Below are positions 46,615 through 56,347 of a DNA stretch of 64,000 nt, piece by piece. The notes beneath the pieces were generated by a model, which did no database searches, was not told the origin of the DNA, and saw nothing but the letters and a program-made list of their open reading frames with translations. Every line of letters begins with the position of its first letter. Position 1 is the first letter of the stretch. Position numbers and translations under genes: made by a program. The stretch is from Rs1 sp029027825. GTDB taxonomy: Bacteria > Pseudomonadota > Gammaproteobacteria > Pseudomonadales > Balneatricaceae. The stretch lies in NCBI GenBank assembly GCA_029027825.1, contig CP093399.1, positions 2,232,001-2,296,000 on the forward strand, in the 5' to 3' direction.

Positions 46615-47337
46615 ATGAATTTAATCATTGTTAAGCCAGAAGATTTTGTAGACCAGCAGCACGTGGTATTATTTGACCGTCGCTTTCAACATATTTTAAA
46701 AGTACACCGCGCGGTACAAGACCAATGCTTAAAAGTGGGGCTGCTTAACGGGCAGATTGGCCTTGGAACAATTACCCATATCGATCAGCAAAGCGTTAGC
46801 TTAGCACTCGATATCAGCCTAGCTGCAGCTAGAAAGCCACCTGCTCCTCTTCCCGTGACACTTATTTTAGCGCTGCCCAGACCCAAAATGCTTAGAAGAA
46901 TTTTGCAGACAATCTCCTGTCTAGGCGTAAAAGAGCTCTACCTTATTCACAGCTACAAAGTAGATAAAAGCTATTGGTCTACGCCGGTACTATCCCCAGC
47001 TTCGATAGAGGAGCAACTACTACTAGGCTTAGAACAAGCAGGCGATACGGCTTTACCTAAGCTTCATTTACGCCAGCGCTTTAAGCCTTTCGTCGAAGAT
47101 GAGCTGGCCAACATCGCAAAGGACAGCCAAAAACTAGTAGCCCACCCCTACCAAGCCAGGCAAACCCCAACTATCAGCGACCAACAAACTACCTTAGTGA
47201 TAGGGCCTGAAGGCGGCTTCATCGACTACGAAGTACAACTTATGCATCAGCAAGGCTTTAGCAGCATATCTCTCGGTGAGCGAATCCTAAAAGTTGAAAC
47301 AGCGATACCTGTGGCGCTGGCCAAATTATTCAATTAG
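46615..47337 (+). CDS. rsmE: 16S rRNA (uracil-1498-N3)-methyltransferase
   Basis: RsmE methylates U1498 of 16S rRNA using S-adenosylmethionine. The 240-residue protein has the SPOUT-knot features LILALPRPKMLRRILQTISCLGVKELYLI, a middle ASIEEQLLLGLEQAG, and the C-terminal cofactor loop LVIGPEGGFIDYEV plus SLGERILKVETAI. The N-terminal PUA-like part is a little shorter than usual. It lies eight bases behind fbpC and converges with ampD. Confidence 0.94.
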   Translation: MNLIIVKPEDFVDQQHVVLFDRRFQHILKVHRAVQDQCLKVGLLNGQIGLGTITHIDQQSVSLALDISLAAARKPPAPLPVTLILALPRPKMLRRILQTISCLGVKELYLIHSYKVDKSYWSTPVLSPASIEEQLLLGLEQAGDTALPKLHLRQRFKPFVEDELANIAKDSQKLVAHPYQARQTPTISDQQTTLVIGPEGGFIDYEVQLMHQQGFSSISLGERILKVETAIPVALAKLFN

Positions 47338-47371
47338 CCAGAAGATCATCACTACCGCGGGAGAGCTTGCT

Positions 47372-47953
47372 TTAATCATCAACACCCGACCAGAGCACTC
47401 GGTACTTAGGCCAGTCAAAACAACCCCCGGGATCGGTTTTTCTACCCGGTGCAATTTCACTGTGCCCGACCGCCGTTTCAGGACTGATCCCTTGATAAGT
47501 TTTTTGTAACACTTTACTAATCGCAGCAAGCACTTGATATTGAATATCTTCAAAAGCTTGATCATCGGTACCCTCAAGCTCTATACCTATAGAAAAATCA
47601 TTACAATTTCGCCGCTGATTAAACGATGATATACCCGCATGCCAAGCGCGCTGGGTAAAATTAACGAACTGGGTCACTTCGCCTTTACGACTGATAAAGA
47701 CATGAGCTGAGACCTGCAACGCACCTATTTCGGCAAAAAATGGATCTGCGCTGCAATCCAGCTTATTTAGAAAGAACTGCTCAACAAAACCGCCGCCAAA
47801 TTGATTCGGTGGCAAGCTAATATTATGGATCACCAGCAATTCAATATTAGCCGACTCCGACCTTTGATTAAAATTTGGCGAAGCTAGCTGAATGGCACCG
47901 AGCAGCACCCCGTTATCAATTGAAAATTTCTGCACCTTATCCTTACCTAGCAT
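47372..47953 (-). CDS. ampD: 1,6-anhydro-N-acetylmuramyl-L-alanine amidase AmpD
   Basis: AmpD is a cytoplasmic zinc amidase that removes the peptide from anhydromuropeptides in cell-wall recycling. At 193 residues it has normal length. Zinc-ligand segments are ELLVIHNISLPPNQFGGG, RAWHAGISSFNQRRNCNDFSIGIELEG, and TAVGHSEIAPGRKTDPGGCFDW with the terminal His-Lys-Asp set. It is convergent with rsmE and divergent from nadC (145 bases between starts), the same neighbour relation as in pseudomonads. Confidence 0.95.
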   Translation of the reverse strand: MLGKDKVQKFSIDNGVLLGAIQLASPNFNQRSESANIELLVIHNISLPPNQFGGGFVEQFFLNKLDCSADPFFAEIGALQVSAHVFISRKGEVTQFVNFTQRAWHAGISSFNQRRNCNDFSIGIELEGTDDQAFEDIQYQVLAAISKVLQKTYQGISPETAVGHSEIAPGRKTDPGGCFDWPKYRVLWSGVDD

Positions 47954-48098
47954 TTAAACTTCCGTTACTTCCGTTATTATAAGCGCTATTATAAACACTG
48001 AGCTGCACATAGCGCAGCGAGTTCCGTCAATACTAACCACTTTTAAGTCGCGCTGTAGCAGTACAGCACTGCTTTCACTATCACCGCTTGGAATATCA

Positions 48099-48944
48099 AT
48101 GTCTATAGATACCAACCTGCAAGCTATTGTCATAAAAAATGTACGCGCCGCTCTGGAAGAGGATATAGGTTCGGGTGATATCACCGCCAACTTAATCCCA
48201 CGCAGACAGCAAGCCAGCGCCCAAGTCATCACCCGTCAAGCGGCGGTCATTTGTGGCACAGCTTGGGTAGACGAAGTATTCAGGCAAGTAGATCCGAGCT
48301 TGTGCATAGATTGGCAAGTCAAAGACGGTGACCAAGTCACTGCCGACCAAGTGTTATTCAACTGCAACGGTTCTGCAAGCTCACTGCTCACGGCAGAGCG
48401 CTGCGCCTTAAACTTTCTGCAAACACTGTCGGGCACAGCCACCATCAGCCAACGCTATGCCGATTTAGTAAAAGATACTCAGGTAAAATTACTCGACACT
48501 CGAAAGACCATCCCAGGCTTGCGCGCTGCACAAAAATACGCGGTCACCTGCGGCGGCTGCTTTAATCACCGCATTGGCTTGTTTGACGCTTTCTTAATCA
48601 AAGAGAATCATATTATGGCCTGCGGCGGCATTGCCAACGCTATTAGCCAAGCACATAAAAGCGCACCCGGGAAAAAAGTTGAGATAGAAGTAGAGACACT
48701 GCAACAGCTAAAACTAGCCGTGCAAGCCAATGCCGATATAGTAATGCTAGATAACTTTAGCTTAGAACTGATGCGACAAGCAGTAGACTGGACAGCTGGG
48801 AGGGCAAAAATGGAGGCTTCTGGGAATATAGGCAGTGAGACTCTATTGGCTACTGCGAAAACTGGGGTAGATTATATTTCGATAGGCTCATTGACAAAAC
48901 ATTGCGAGGCAATTGATTTATCAATGAGGCTTGTGCAAAGGTAA
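48099..48944 (+). CDS. nadC: Nicotinate-nucleotide pyrophosphorylase (quinolinate phosphoribosyltransferase)
   Basis: NadC converts quinolinate and PRPP to nicotinate mononucleotide in de novo NAD synthesis. The 281-residue protein contains ALEEDIGSGDITANLIP, AERCALNFLQTLSGTAT, KLLDTRKTIPGLRAAQKYAV, CGGCFNHRIGLFDAFLIKENHI, EVETLQQLKLAV and ISIGSLTKH. All are characteristic. It converges with the pilin gene, whose stop lies 29 bases away. Confidence 0.96.
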   Translation: MSIDTNLQAIVIKNVRAALEEDIGSGDITANLIPRRQQASAQVITRQAAVICGTAWVDEVFRQVDPSLCIDWQVKDGDQVTADQVLFNCNGSASSLLTAERCALNFLQTLSGTATISQRYADLVKDTQVKLLDTRKTIPGLRAAQKYAVTCGGCFNHRIGLFDAFLIKENHIMACGGIANAISQAHKSAPGKKVEIEVETLQQLKLAVQANADIVMLDNFSLELMRQAVDWTAGRAKMEASGNIGSETLLATAKTGVDYISIGSLTKHCEAIDLSMRLVQR

Positions 48945-48973
48945 TCTTTGTACCTTTACACGACACATAGCGA

Positions 48974-49396
48974 TTAATGTGCTTTACGACAATTTGCAGG
49001 CACTAGCTCTGACAAGAGAGTAGTACTACGCGTACAAGACCAAGTAATTGTTCCGCCACTGCTAATAGGAGATAAACGAAGCACAGCTGCAGCCACTACC
49101 TGATCGGTAAAAGTGACGTTAATTGCTCCGCTGGTACCAACAGTAACAGCACTAACAATTTTAGTTACCACTGAAGCAGGCAAACCTGCAGATTCAGCAG
49201 AAGTTGGCCACTCGCCTTCAGAAACAAAATACTCAGAAACTGCAATTTTTGCGCTTGAGGCAAGAGTCAAACCTTCAGTCACCTTCGCTCTCTTTGTATA
49301 ATTTTGATAAGCTGGCAATGCAATGGCTGCCAAGATTCCGATAATTGCTACGACAATCATCAATTCTATTAATGTAAATCCTTGTTGCTTTTTCAT
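48974..49396 (-). CDS. pilA: Type IV major pilin
   Basis: A 140-residue type IVa prepilin. The leader MKKQQG is cut by PilD before FTLIELMIVVAIIGILAAIALPAYQ; the +5 glutamate is present. A hydrophobic helix is followed by a small globular domain, and two cysteines (in WSCTRS and PANCRKAH) make the C-terminal disulfide loop. It is transcribed away from pilBCD, the usual pseudomonad arrangement. A TTGGCCTGTATATTAGC sequence upstream looks like a sigma-54 promoter, but the GG-GC spacing is one base too long. Confidence 0.93.
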   Translation of the reverse strand: MKKQQGFTLIELMIVVAIIGILAAIALPAYQNYTKRAKVTEGLTLASSAKIAVSEYFVSEGEWPTSAESAGLPASVVTKIVSAVTVGTSGAINVTFTDQVVAAAVLRLSPISSGGTITWSCTRSTTLLSELVPANCRKAH

Positions 49397-49622
49397 GTTG
49401 CGCTCTCCAGCAGTTTATACAAACTATTATTTATCAAATTTATTAATACACTAATAATTTTAATTATTCAAAAAATAAACTAAATTTATTAATATTCGCT
49501 AATATACAGGCCAATTCTAACATTGAACAGATGATTTTATTACATTTTTTCGTTATTATTGGTCGACTATAATCACTTTAATTCCTATTTTGATCACTTT
49601 AGCCTCTTAAGGAGCTAGCAGA

Positions 49623-51332
49623 TTGCAAACCACCAAACCTTTAGTTGGATTAGCAAGAAGGCTAGTAAAAGACGGCTACTTCTCTGCCCAAGTCGCACAT
49701 ATAGCGCTAGAAAAAGCGCGCTCTTTACAAAAGCCCTTTATCTCTCACATAATTGCCGAAGAGTTAATTAGCAACTACAACGCCGCTTTTGCCGCCTCCG
49801 ATGAATTCGGCATGCCGCTGTTTGACTTAGATATTTACGAGACACAGAACATTCCCGAAGGCTTAATCGATGAGAAACTAATCATTAAGCACCGCGCTTT
49901 GCCTCTGATGAAGCGCAATAATAAAATTTTCGTCGCCCTCTCCGATCCCACCAACATCAATGCCTTGGATGATTTCAAATTTCACACAGGCTTAAATACC
50001 GAAGCGGTGATTGTCGAAGAAGATAAGCTGCAGCAGACGATTAACAACTTTCTCGACAACCAAGACTCTTCATTTGATGAGTTAGAAGACGACAGTTTAG
50101 ATAATTTAGAACTCGAAGATACAGAAAAAACCGAAGAACCTGAAAGCAGTGAAGACGCCGCTAAAGAGGCGCCGGTTGTGCGTTTTGTCAACAAAGTGCT
50201 ACTAGATTGCATTCGCAAGGGCGCGTCGGATATTCACTTTGAACCTTACGAGAAAAGCTATCGTGTTCGCTCAAGAATCGACGGCATTCTGCAAGAAGTA
50301 GCCAGACCTCCGTCAGCGATGGCCAATCGATTGTCTGCTAGACTTAAAGTCATGTCTAAAATGGATATTTCCGAGAGACGCGTGCCACAGGATGGGCGAA
50401 TAAAAATGCGCCTCTCGCAATCGCGCTCCATCGATTTTCGAGTAAACTCTCTCCCCACATTGTGGGGGGAAAAAATAGTCTTACGTATTTTAGACTCTAG
50501 CAGCGCCAAAATTGGCGTAGATGCTCTAGGCTTTGACCCCGAGCAAAAGGAAATGTTTTTAAGCACCTTGATCAAACCGCAGGGGATGATTTTGGTAACC
50601 GGACCAACCGGCAGTGGTAAAACCGTCTCCCTCTATACTGGGCTAAACATCCTCAATACCGAAGAGCGCAACATTTCAACCGCTGAAGATCCGGTAGAAA
50701 TCAACTTAGAGGGCATCAACCAAGTGCATGTCAACGCCAAAGTTGGGCTTACTTTCGCCACGGCACTGCGCTCTTTCTTGCGACAAGATCCCGACGTGGT
50801 TATGGTCGGGGAAATACGTGATTTAGAAACCGCTGAAATCTCCATAAAAGCAGCACAAACCGGTCATATGGTACTGTCTACGCTGCACACTAACAGCGCT
50901 ACTGAAACGTTGACCAGACTGCGCAACATGGGCGTCGAAGCCTTTAACGTCGCCACTGCAGTGTCTTTAATTATAGCGCAGCGCCTAGCAAGACGCTTGT
51001 GTGAAGAGTGTAAAGTAACCTTAGTCATTCCAGAAAAAGCCTTGCTCAAAGCAGGCTTTGAACCTGATCAGCTGCATAGTTTAAACCTGCACGAATCTAA
51101 CCCGGTCGGCTGCACACACTGCAATAAAGGTTATAAGGGTCGAGTCGGTATTTATGAAGTACTAGCTATGAGCCCAGAAATTTCAGATTGCATCATGAAT
51201 GAGGGCACCTCATTAGATATTTTAGATATTGCCTTAAGACAAGGTTTTAAACCTTTAAAAAAGTCTGGCCTCGATAAAGTAGCCCAGGGCATCACCAGTT
51301 TAGAAGAGCTCAACAGAGTCATCACTACTTAA
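49623..51332 (+). CDS. pilB: Type IV pilus extension ATPase
   Basis: PilB drives pilus polymerisation at the inner membrane. The 569-residue protein has an N-terminal MshEN-like region, an acidic linker (residues 140-180, rich in E and D), and the ATPase core. Visible motifs are VTGPTGSGKTVSLYTGL (Walker A), FLRQDPDVVMVGEIRDLETAEI (Walker B), HMVLSTLHTNSA (His box) and a zinc tetracysteine set CEEC and CTHC. The start is TTG at 49623 with AAGGAG nine bases upstream. It is the first gene of pilBCD-coaE-yacG. Confidence 0.95.
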   Translation: MQTTKPLVGLARRLVKDGYFSAQVAHIALEKARSLQKPFISHIIAEELISNYNAAFAASDEFGMPLFDLDIYETQNIPEGLIDEKLIIKHRALPLMKRNNKIFVALSDPTNINALDDFKFHTGLNTEAVIVEEDKLQQTINNFLDNQDSSFDELEDDSLDNLELEDTEKTEEPESSEDAAKEAPVVRFVNKVLLDCIRKGASDIHFEPYEKSYRVRSRIDGILQEVARPPSAMANRLSARLKVMSKMDISERRVPQDGRIKMRLSQSRSIDFRVNSLPTLWGEKIVLRILDSSSAKIGVDALGFDPEQKEMFLSTLIKPQGMILVTGPTGSGKTVSLYTGLNILNTEERNISTAEDPVEINLEGINQVHVNAKVGLTFATALRSFLRQDPDVVMVGEIRDLETAEISIKAAQTGHMVLSTLHTNSATETLTRLRNMGVEAFNVATAVSLIIAQRLARRLCEECKVTLVIPEKALLKAGFEPDQLHSLNLHESNPVGCTHCNKGYKGRVGIYEVLAMSPEISDCIMNEGTSLDILDIALRQGFKPLKKSGLDKVAQGITSLEELNRVITT

Positions 51333-51340
51333 GGGATAAA

Positions 51341-52570
51341 ATGGCGACTAAGACTAAAGCTAAAAAAACCTTCTCCTTCTCTTGGTCTGGCCTAGATAAG
51401 AGTGGCAACCAGAGTAAGGGAAAAATTCAGGCGGCAAATGCCACTGAGGCTAAAGCGCTGTTGCGCAGGCAGGGAGTTGCTCCACGCAAAGTTACTAAAG
51501 AGTCGAGTATTCGCTTATTTAGCGCCCGAGGCCAATCGATCAAACCCGCCGATATTGCCTTTTTTACCCGCCAAGTAGCTACTATGCTCAAAGCTGGGGT
51601 ACCCCTGATTCAAGGCTTAGAAATCGTCGCCACTGGTGTTGAAAAAGATGCATTGAAAAAACTCATCTTTGATATTCGAGACTCAGTTAACGGCGGTCAA
51701 GACCTAGCCACCTCTATGGGCAAGCACCCTTTATATTTCGATGACTTATACTGCTCGCTAGTGGCCGCAGGCGAGCAATCCGGCTCTCTCGAGACTATGC
51801 TCGATCGAATTGCCACCTATAAGGAAAAACTTGAATCTTTAAAGGCAAAAATAAAAAAGGCACTTACCTACCCAACGGCTGTATTGGCGGTAGGTTTACT
51901 GGTTTCGGTTATCTTACTGTTAAAAGTAGTACCGCAATTTCAGGCGATATTTAGTAATTTTGGCGCCGATTTACCGGCCTTTACCCTGATGATTTTATCA
52001 ATGTCAGTATTTGTCCAGGAATGGTGGTGGATAATGGGCTTGAGCTGTATCGCATTCTTTTATGCTTTTATCCACCTTAAAAGGCGCTCGGTTAAATTTG
52101 CCAATTATTTGGACATTTTAATACTCAAAGTGCCGGTACTCGGTGATATCTTACGCAAAGCGATCATTGCGCGCTTTGCCCGCACTCTATCTACTACTTT
52201 TGCCGCAGGCGTGCCCTTAGTCGAAGCTCTTGAATCTGCAGCGGGCGCATCAGGTAATGTCATCTATCGCGATGCCATTATCCAAATCCGCAACGCAGTT
52301 TCCACTGGCCAAACACTGCAAAGCTCGATGCTGATGACCGGCGTCTTCCCCAATATGGTAGTGCAAATGATCTCTATTGGCGAAGAAGCGGGCTCGCTCG
52401 ATACTATGCTCGATAAAGTAGCCTCTTTTTATGAAGAGGAAGTTGATAATGCGGTCGACAATATGTCTTCACTAATGGAGCCTTTCATCATGGTCGTTTT
52501 AGGAACTATTGTCGGCGGCCTAGTGGTGGGAATGTACCTACCTATATTTAAACTCGGTTCTGTCGTGTAA
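51341..52570 (+). CDS. pilC: Type IV pilus inner-membrane platform protein
   Basis: PilC is the integral platform that PilB turns to assemble pilin. The 409-residue protein holds two GspF-type domains: FFTRQVATMLKAGVPLIQGLEIV near residue 75 and RFARTLSTTFAAGVPLVEALESA near 280, each followed by the conserved SIGEEAGSL or AAGEQSGSL type motif. Three long hydrophobic segments lie at about 175-195, 215-240 and 380-400. It begins nine bases after pilB. Confidence 0.95.
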   Translation: MATKTKAKKTFSFSWSGLDKSGNQSKGKIQAANATEAKALLRRQGVAPRKVTKESSIRLFSARGQSIKPADIAFFTRQVATMLKAGVPLIQGLEIVATGVEKDALKKLIFDIRDSVNGGQDLATSMGKHPLYFDDLYCSLVAAGEQSGSLETMLDRIATYKEKLESLKAKIKKALTYPTAVLAVGLLVSVILLLKVVPQFQAIFSNFGADLPAFTLMILSMSVFVQEWWWIMGLSCIAFFYAFIHLKRRSVKFANYLDILILKVPVLGDILRKAIIARFARTLSTTFAAGVPLVEALESAAGASGNVIYRDAIIQIRNAVSTGQTLQSSMLMTGVFPNMVVQMISIGEEAGSLDTMLDKVASFYEEEVDNAVDNMSSLMEPFIMVVLGTIVGGLVVGMYLPIFKLGSVV

Positions 52571-52680
52571 GTTAAATATAGGTTCTGCTTTCTACATAAC
52601 TGATCCAGCTTAAAACTTAGAGCAGCTTCATTTATAAAACACATCATCTAACCATCAGCCACTGATACGGAAAGCTATTA

Positions 52681-53535
52681 ATGCAGTTATATACAGACTA
52701 TTTCGCAGATCACTTGTTCACAGCGGTGCTTATTGTCGCGATATTTTCTTTGCTGGTCGGCAGTTTTTTAAACGTTGTCATTCATCGCTTACCAATTATG
52801 ATGCAACAGCAATGGGATTGCGAAATAACCGGCGAGCCACCCATTGAGACCTATAACTTAGCAAAGCCCGACTCCCAGTGCCCGCACTGTCAGCATGTTA
52901 TAAAATGGCATGAAAACATTCCACTTTTTAGCTACCTCTTTTTACTCAAGGGAAAATGTGCCAGTTGCAAAGCGCCAATTTCGATCCGCTATCCAATGAT
53001 AGAGCTACTCAGTGCGCTGCTCAGCCTACCAATAGTAATCAGCTTCGGTGATAATTACCTCACTCAACTGGCGCTATTGTTCAACTGGGTTTTGATTGCG
53101 CTCACTTTTATCGATATCGATCACTTCCTGCTTCCAGACAAGCTTACCCTCCCGCTATTATGGCTAGGATTGCTGATCAACAGCCAAGGTATATTTACCA
53201 GCCTCGAATCTGCGGTGTATGGCGCTGCAGCTGGCTACATATGTATTTGGTGTGTATACTGGCTATTCAAACTGATCAGTGGCAAAGAAGGCATGGGCTA
53301 CTGTGATTTCAAACTACTGGCTGCGCTCGGCGCCTGGATGGGCTTAAGCGCTCTGCCTATTATCATTTTAATTAGCTCAATTAGCGGCATTGTCATCGCG
53401 CTCACTTTGGCGTTATTCAACAAACAAGCTTTAGATAAACCTATCCCCTTTGGCCCATATTTGACCATTGCCGGATTCATTAGCCTATTGTGGGGCGCGC
53501 AAATAACTCAGATGTATCTTAATTTAGTACTGTGA
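52681..53535 (+). CDS. pilD: Prepilin leader peptidase / N-methyltransferase
   Basis: PilD cuts prepilin leaders and methylates the new N-terminus. The 284-residue protein has the N-terminal SFLNVVIHRLPIM, a four-cysteine zinc site in CPHCQHVIKWHENIPLFSY and CASCKAPISIRYP, and the two catalytic aspartates in TFIDIDHFLLPD and GMGYCDFKLLAALGAW. Seven to eight membrane segments follow. Its stop overlaps the coaE start (GTGA), so translation is coupled. Confidence 0.95.
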   Translation: MQLYTDYFADHLFTAVLIVAIFSLLVGSFLNVVIHRLPIMMQQQWDCEITGEPPIETYNLAKPDSQCPHCQHVIKWHENIPLFSYLFLLKGKCASCKAPISIRYPMIELLSALLSLPIVISFGDNYLTQLALLFNWVLIALTFIDIDHFLLPDKLTLPLLWLGLLINSQGIFTSLESAVYGAAAGYICIWCVYWLFKLISGKEGMGYCDFKLLAALGAWMGLSALPIIILISSISGIVIALTLALFNKQALDKPIPFGPYLTIAGFISLLWGAQITQMYLNLVL

Positions 53536-54185
53536 AGAACTATTTTGTGGTCGGCATCACCGGCGGAATTGGCTGTGGAAAATCCACGGTTACTGAGTTA
53601 TTTTCCAAGAAGGGCATCAAAGTAGTCGACGCTGATGTTATTGCAAGAGAGGTAGTGCAGCCCGATACAGAAGCACTAGCTGCGATTACCGTTAAATTTG
53701 GCGATCAGATTCTGCTAGCAAACGGCCACTTAAATAGAGCCAAGCTTAGAACCATTATTTTTGACAACAGTGCCGATAAACTCTGGCTAGAATCGCTGCT
53801 TCACCCGATCATCCGCAGCAGGATTAGCAGCCAACTCCACTCCTCTAAAACTACTGCCTTTTGCTCCGCGGCGAGTCCGCACTATGCACTGCTAAGCTCT
53901 CCACTATTACTAGAGACCGATCAACACACTATGACAGATTGTATTATTGTTATAGATATTGATCCCGAGACACAAATTAACAGAAGCATGCTCAGAGATA
54001 ACAACTCAAGAGAGCAGATCGAGCGTATTATTCGCAGCCAAATACCGAGGGCTGAGCGACGAGAAAAAGCAGATATTATTATCGACAACAGTGGTACAAT
54101 TGCCCAGTTAACCACGCAAATTAATCAGATTCACCATCAGTTGATCGCCACCGCGGCCACTTTTTCTGTCAGATCACATCGCTAA
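53532..54185 (+). CDS. coaE: Dephospho-CoA kinase
   Basis: CoaE performs the last step of coenzyme A synthesis. The 217-residue protein has the P-loop GITGGIGCGKSTVTELF (residues 8-24), DADVIAREVVQP, LHPIIRSRI and a slightly diverged lid (QINRSMLRDNNSREQIERIIRSQ). The middle part (residues 95-120, with SSKTTAFCSAASPHYALL) is a little longer than usual. The start is a GTG at 53532 overlapping the pilD stop. The pilD-coaE-yacG order is typical for the group. Confidence 0.95.
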   Translation: MKNYFVVGITGGIGCGKSTVTELFSKKGIKVVDADVIAREVVQPDTEALAAITVKFGDQILLANGHLNRAKLRTIIFDNSADKLWLESLLHPIIRSRISSQLHSSKTTAFCSAASPHYALLSSPLLLETDQHTMTDCIIVIDIDPETQINRSMLRDNNSREQIERIIRSQIPRAERREKADIIIDNSGTIAQLTTQINQIHHQLIATAATFSVRSHR

Positions 54186-54208
54186 AAGCATAAAATTAAG
54201 GAAATCTA

Positions 54209-54430
54209 ATGCCTGCTAAACTAATCCCCTGCCCTGAATGTAAAAAAAAATCAATCTGGAGCAGTGACAATCCACACCGTCCTTTTTGCTGTGAGCGCTG
54301 TAAACTTTTAGACTTAGGCGCCTGGGCCAGTGGTGACTATCAGATACCGACCGAAGTAAATCCCGATGAAGAAGACTTTAGTACCGGGATGGTGGAGCTA
54401 GAAAACTGGAGATCCCCTACTATTCACTAA
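54209..54430 (+). CDS. yacG: DNA gyrase inhibitor YacG (zinc-binding)
   Basis: YacG binds GyrB and blocks gyrase. The 73-residue protein has the four zinc cysteines in CPECKK and CCERCKLLDLGAWASGDYQIP, and an acidic tail (EVNPDEEDF). AAGGA lies upstream of the ATG. It is 23 bases behind coaE and closes the pilB-yacG run. Confidence 0.93.
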   Translation: MPAKLIPCPECKKKSIWSSDNPHRPFCCERCKLLDLGAWASGDYQIPTEVNPDEEDFSTGMVELENWRSPTIH

Positions 54431-54475
54431 AGAACTGCTCAGAACCCCCAACTAAGCAGATGAAAAAAATAGCGC

Positions 54476-54880
54476 TCAATCGGCGCTTAGATACTCTCGT
54501 TGAATTTTTTCGACTATTTGCAGATTAGCAGCGGGGAAAGCCAATTTATGCAGATCTTTAACCGCACACCACGCAGTCTCTTGCCCCTCCTTTCCCCAGG
54601 GCTCTCCTCTATAATCTGTCACTGTAAACACCGCTAATGATATCGACTTATCGGGATAGTCGTACTGAATAGAGAGAAAAGGATTAGCGGCAATAATACT
54701 AATCCCCAACTCTTCCATTAACTCTCTTTTAAGTGCTTGTTCACTGCTTTCACCAATTTCAAGCTTGCCACCAGCAAATTCCCAGAGCCCGCCTTGGTGA
54801 GCGCTATTTGCGCGCTTTGCTAGAAATATTTTTCCGCTATTATCAAAGATGACAGCAGCGGCGACCTGAATTACTTGCAT
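54476..54880 (-). CDS. mutT: Nudix hydrolase, MutT (8-oxo-dGTP diphosphatase)
   Basis: MutT removes oxidised dGTP from the pool. The 134-residue protein has a perfect Nudix box starting at GGKLEIGESSEQAL and ending RELMEELGI, preceded by FLAKRANSAHQGGLWEFAGG. It has no C-terminal thiamine-phosphate-synthase-like domain, unlike the pseudomonad fusion. It lies 110 bases downstream of argJ, on the same strand, as in related genomes. Confidence 0.92.
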   Translation of the reverse strand: MQVIQVAAAVIFDNSGKIFLAKRANSAHQGGLWEFAGGKLEIGESSEQALKRELMEELGISIIAANPFLSIQYDYPDKSISLAVFTVTDYRGEPWGKEGQETAWCAVKDLHKLAFPAANLQIVEKIQREYLSAD

Positions 54881-54990
54881 AGCTTAACCCGGATATAAAT
54901 GTCCATATGATAAAGAAACCTGCCCATGCCCTCTACCGCTAAAAATCGATCTGAAAATGCTTAATCTGACAGGCTTAACTTAGAGCCAGC

Positions 54991-56220
54991 TCAACTGCGA
55001 TAATCCGCATTAATTGACACATATTCTGGCGATAAATCAGTGGTCCAAACAGTCTCTGATACAGCACCTAGGTTGAGCACTATTCTAACGAGTATCTGCT
55101 CTTTAGCAATCACCGCAGCGCCAGCCTCCTCTGTATAATCAGCGGCCCGCCCACCATTTTCAACAATACAGACCTCACCTAAAAATATTTGTAAATCATC
55201 AATCACTATATTTTCAACGCCCGAGCGCCCCACCGCCGCCAGAATTCGCCCCCAGTTGGCATCACTGGCAAACAGTGCAGTCTTAACTAATGGTGAATGC
55301 GCCACTGTATACGCAACATCTAGCGCCTCTTTAGTCGTTGCTGCTCCCTCGCACAATACTTGCACTAATTTAGTTGCGCCCTCACCGTCTTTGACTATCT
55401 GCAGGGCAATATCTAGCATTAAATTCTGCAACTGTTCGGTAAAAATTGCCAGCAACTCCTGACATTCTTCTGTCACTTCAAGCCCTGCCTCTCCGGTGGC
55501 TATCAATATGCAGGCATCATTGGTCGAAGTATCACCGTCGACGGTAATCCTATTAAAACTTTTCTCAGTTGCAGCTGCCAGTAAGCGCTGCAGTAGCTGG
55601 GGATTAATTTTTGCATCAGTTGCTACAAAACCCAACATCGTCGCCATATTGGGCCTAATCATCCCCGAACCTTTGGAAATGCCGGTGATTGTCACTGTTT
55701 TACCCGCATACTCAAAAGATACGCTGTGCCCTTTGATCCTAGTATCTGTGGTTAAGATGCCTTGGGCCGCTGTCGCCCATTGATCAACCGCTAAAGAGTC
55801 AATTGCCGCATCCAATACCGCAATAATTTTTTCGGTCGGCAATAACTCACCGATCACCCCCGTGGAAAACGGCAATACACTATTGGCTGCTACCGCTACT
55901 TTATCAGCTAATACCGCGCAGCAGTGATTGGCATCTAACATGCCTTGTGTTCCGGTTCCCGCATTGGCATTACCGGTATTAATCAGCAAGTAGCGTTTAT
56001 TTTCTAGCGACGAAAAAGTCGTTAGATGTTGTTTAGCGACATGTACGGGGGCCGCACAGAATGCATTGGTAGTAAAAACAGCGGCCACATTTGACTCTGC
56101 TGATATTTCAAACAACACCACATCTGGCCGAACACTTTGCTTTATTGCAGCGGATGCAACACCGATGCGCACCCCGCTAATCGACTGTAAATTAACTCGT
56201 ACTCCAGAACCAACCGCCAT
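54991..56220 (-). CDS. argJ: Glutamate N-acetyltransferase / amino-acid acetyltransferase ArgJ
   Basis: ArgJ recycles the acetyl group from N-acetylornithine to glutamate in arginine synthesis and is self-cleaved. The cleavage threonine lies in GSGMIRPNMATMLGFVATDA. Other family segments are SESNVAAVFTTNAFCAAPV, LINTGNANAGTG, FNRITVDGDTSTNDACILIATG, KDGEGATKLV, and ASDANWGRILAAVGRSG. The protein has 409 residues, normal length. It follows secA across a hairpin. Confidence 0.95.
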   Translation of the reverse strand: MAVGSGVRVNLQSISGVRIGVASAAIKQSVRPDVVLFEISAESNVAAVFTTNAFCAAPVHVAKQHLTTFSSLENKRYLLINTGNANAGTGTQGMLDANHCCAVLADKVAVAANSVLPFSTGVIGELLPTEKIIAVLDAAIDSLAVDQWATAAQGILTTDTRIKGHSVSFEYAGKTVTITGISKGSGMIRPNMATMLGFVATDAKINPQLLQRLLAAATEKSFNRITVDGDTSTNDACILIATGEAGLEVTEECQELLAIFTEQLQNLMLDIALQIVKDGEGATKLVQVLCEGAATTKEALDVAYTVAHSPLVKTALFASDANWGRILAAVGRSGVENIVIDDLQIFLGEVCIVENGGRAADYTEEAGAAVIAKEQILVRIVLNLGAVSETVWTTDLSPEYVSINADYRS

Positions 56221-56257
56221 TTAACTACCTACTAACTTTATTATTGTTTAGAAATAG

Positions 56258-56286
56258 AGAAGGGCGATAAATCGCCCTTCTTGTAT
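56258..56286. terminator. Bidirectional hairpin between secA and argJ
   Basis: AGAAGGGCGAT and ATCGCCCTTCT form an 11-bp perfect stem with a 2-base gap. T-containing bases follow on either side. It would end secA transcripts before argJ. Confidence 0.75.
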
Positions 56287-56347
56287 TGTTTATGCATGCT
56301 AGCTATTAAACAAGCTCAAGCCAAGTTGAACATCAACGTGTTTTAGC

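Noticed and set aside
49480..49520. Possible sigma-54 promoter upstream of pilA
   Set aside because: TTGGCCTGTATATTAGC has GG and GC but with 11 rather than 10 bases between them.
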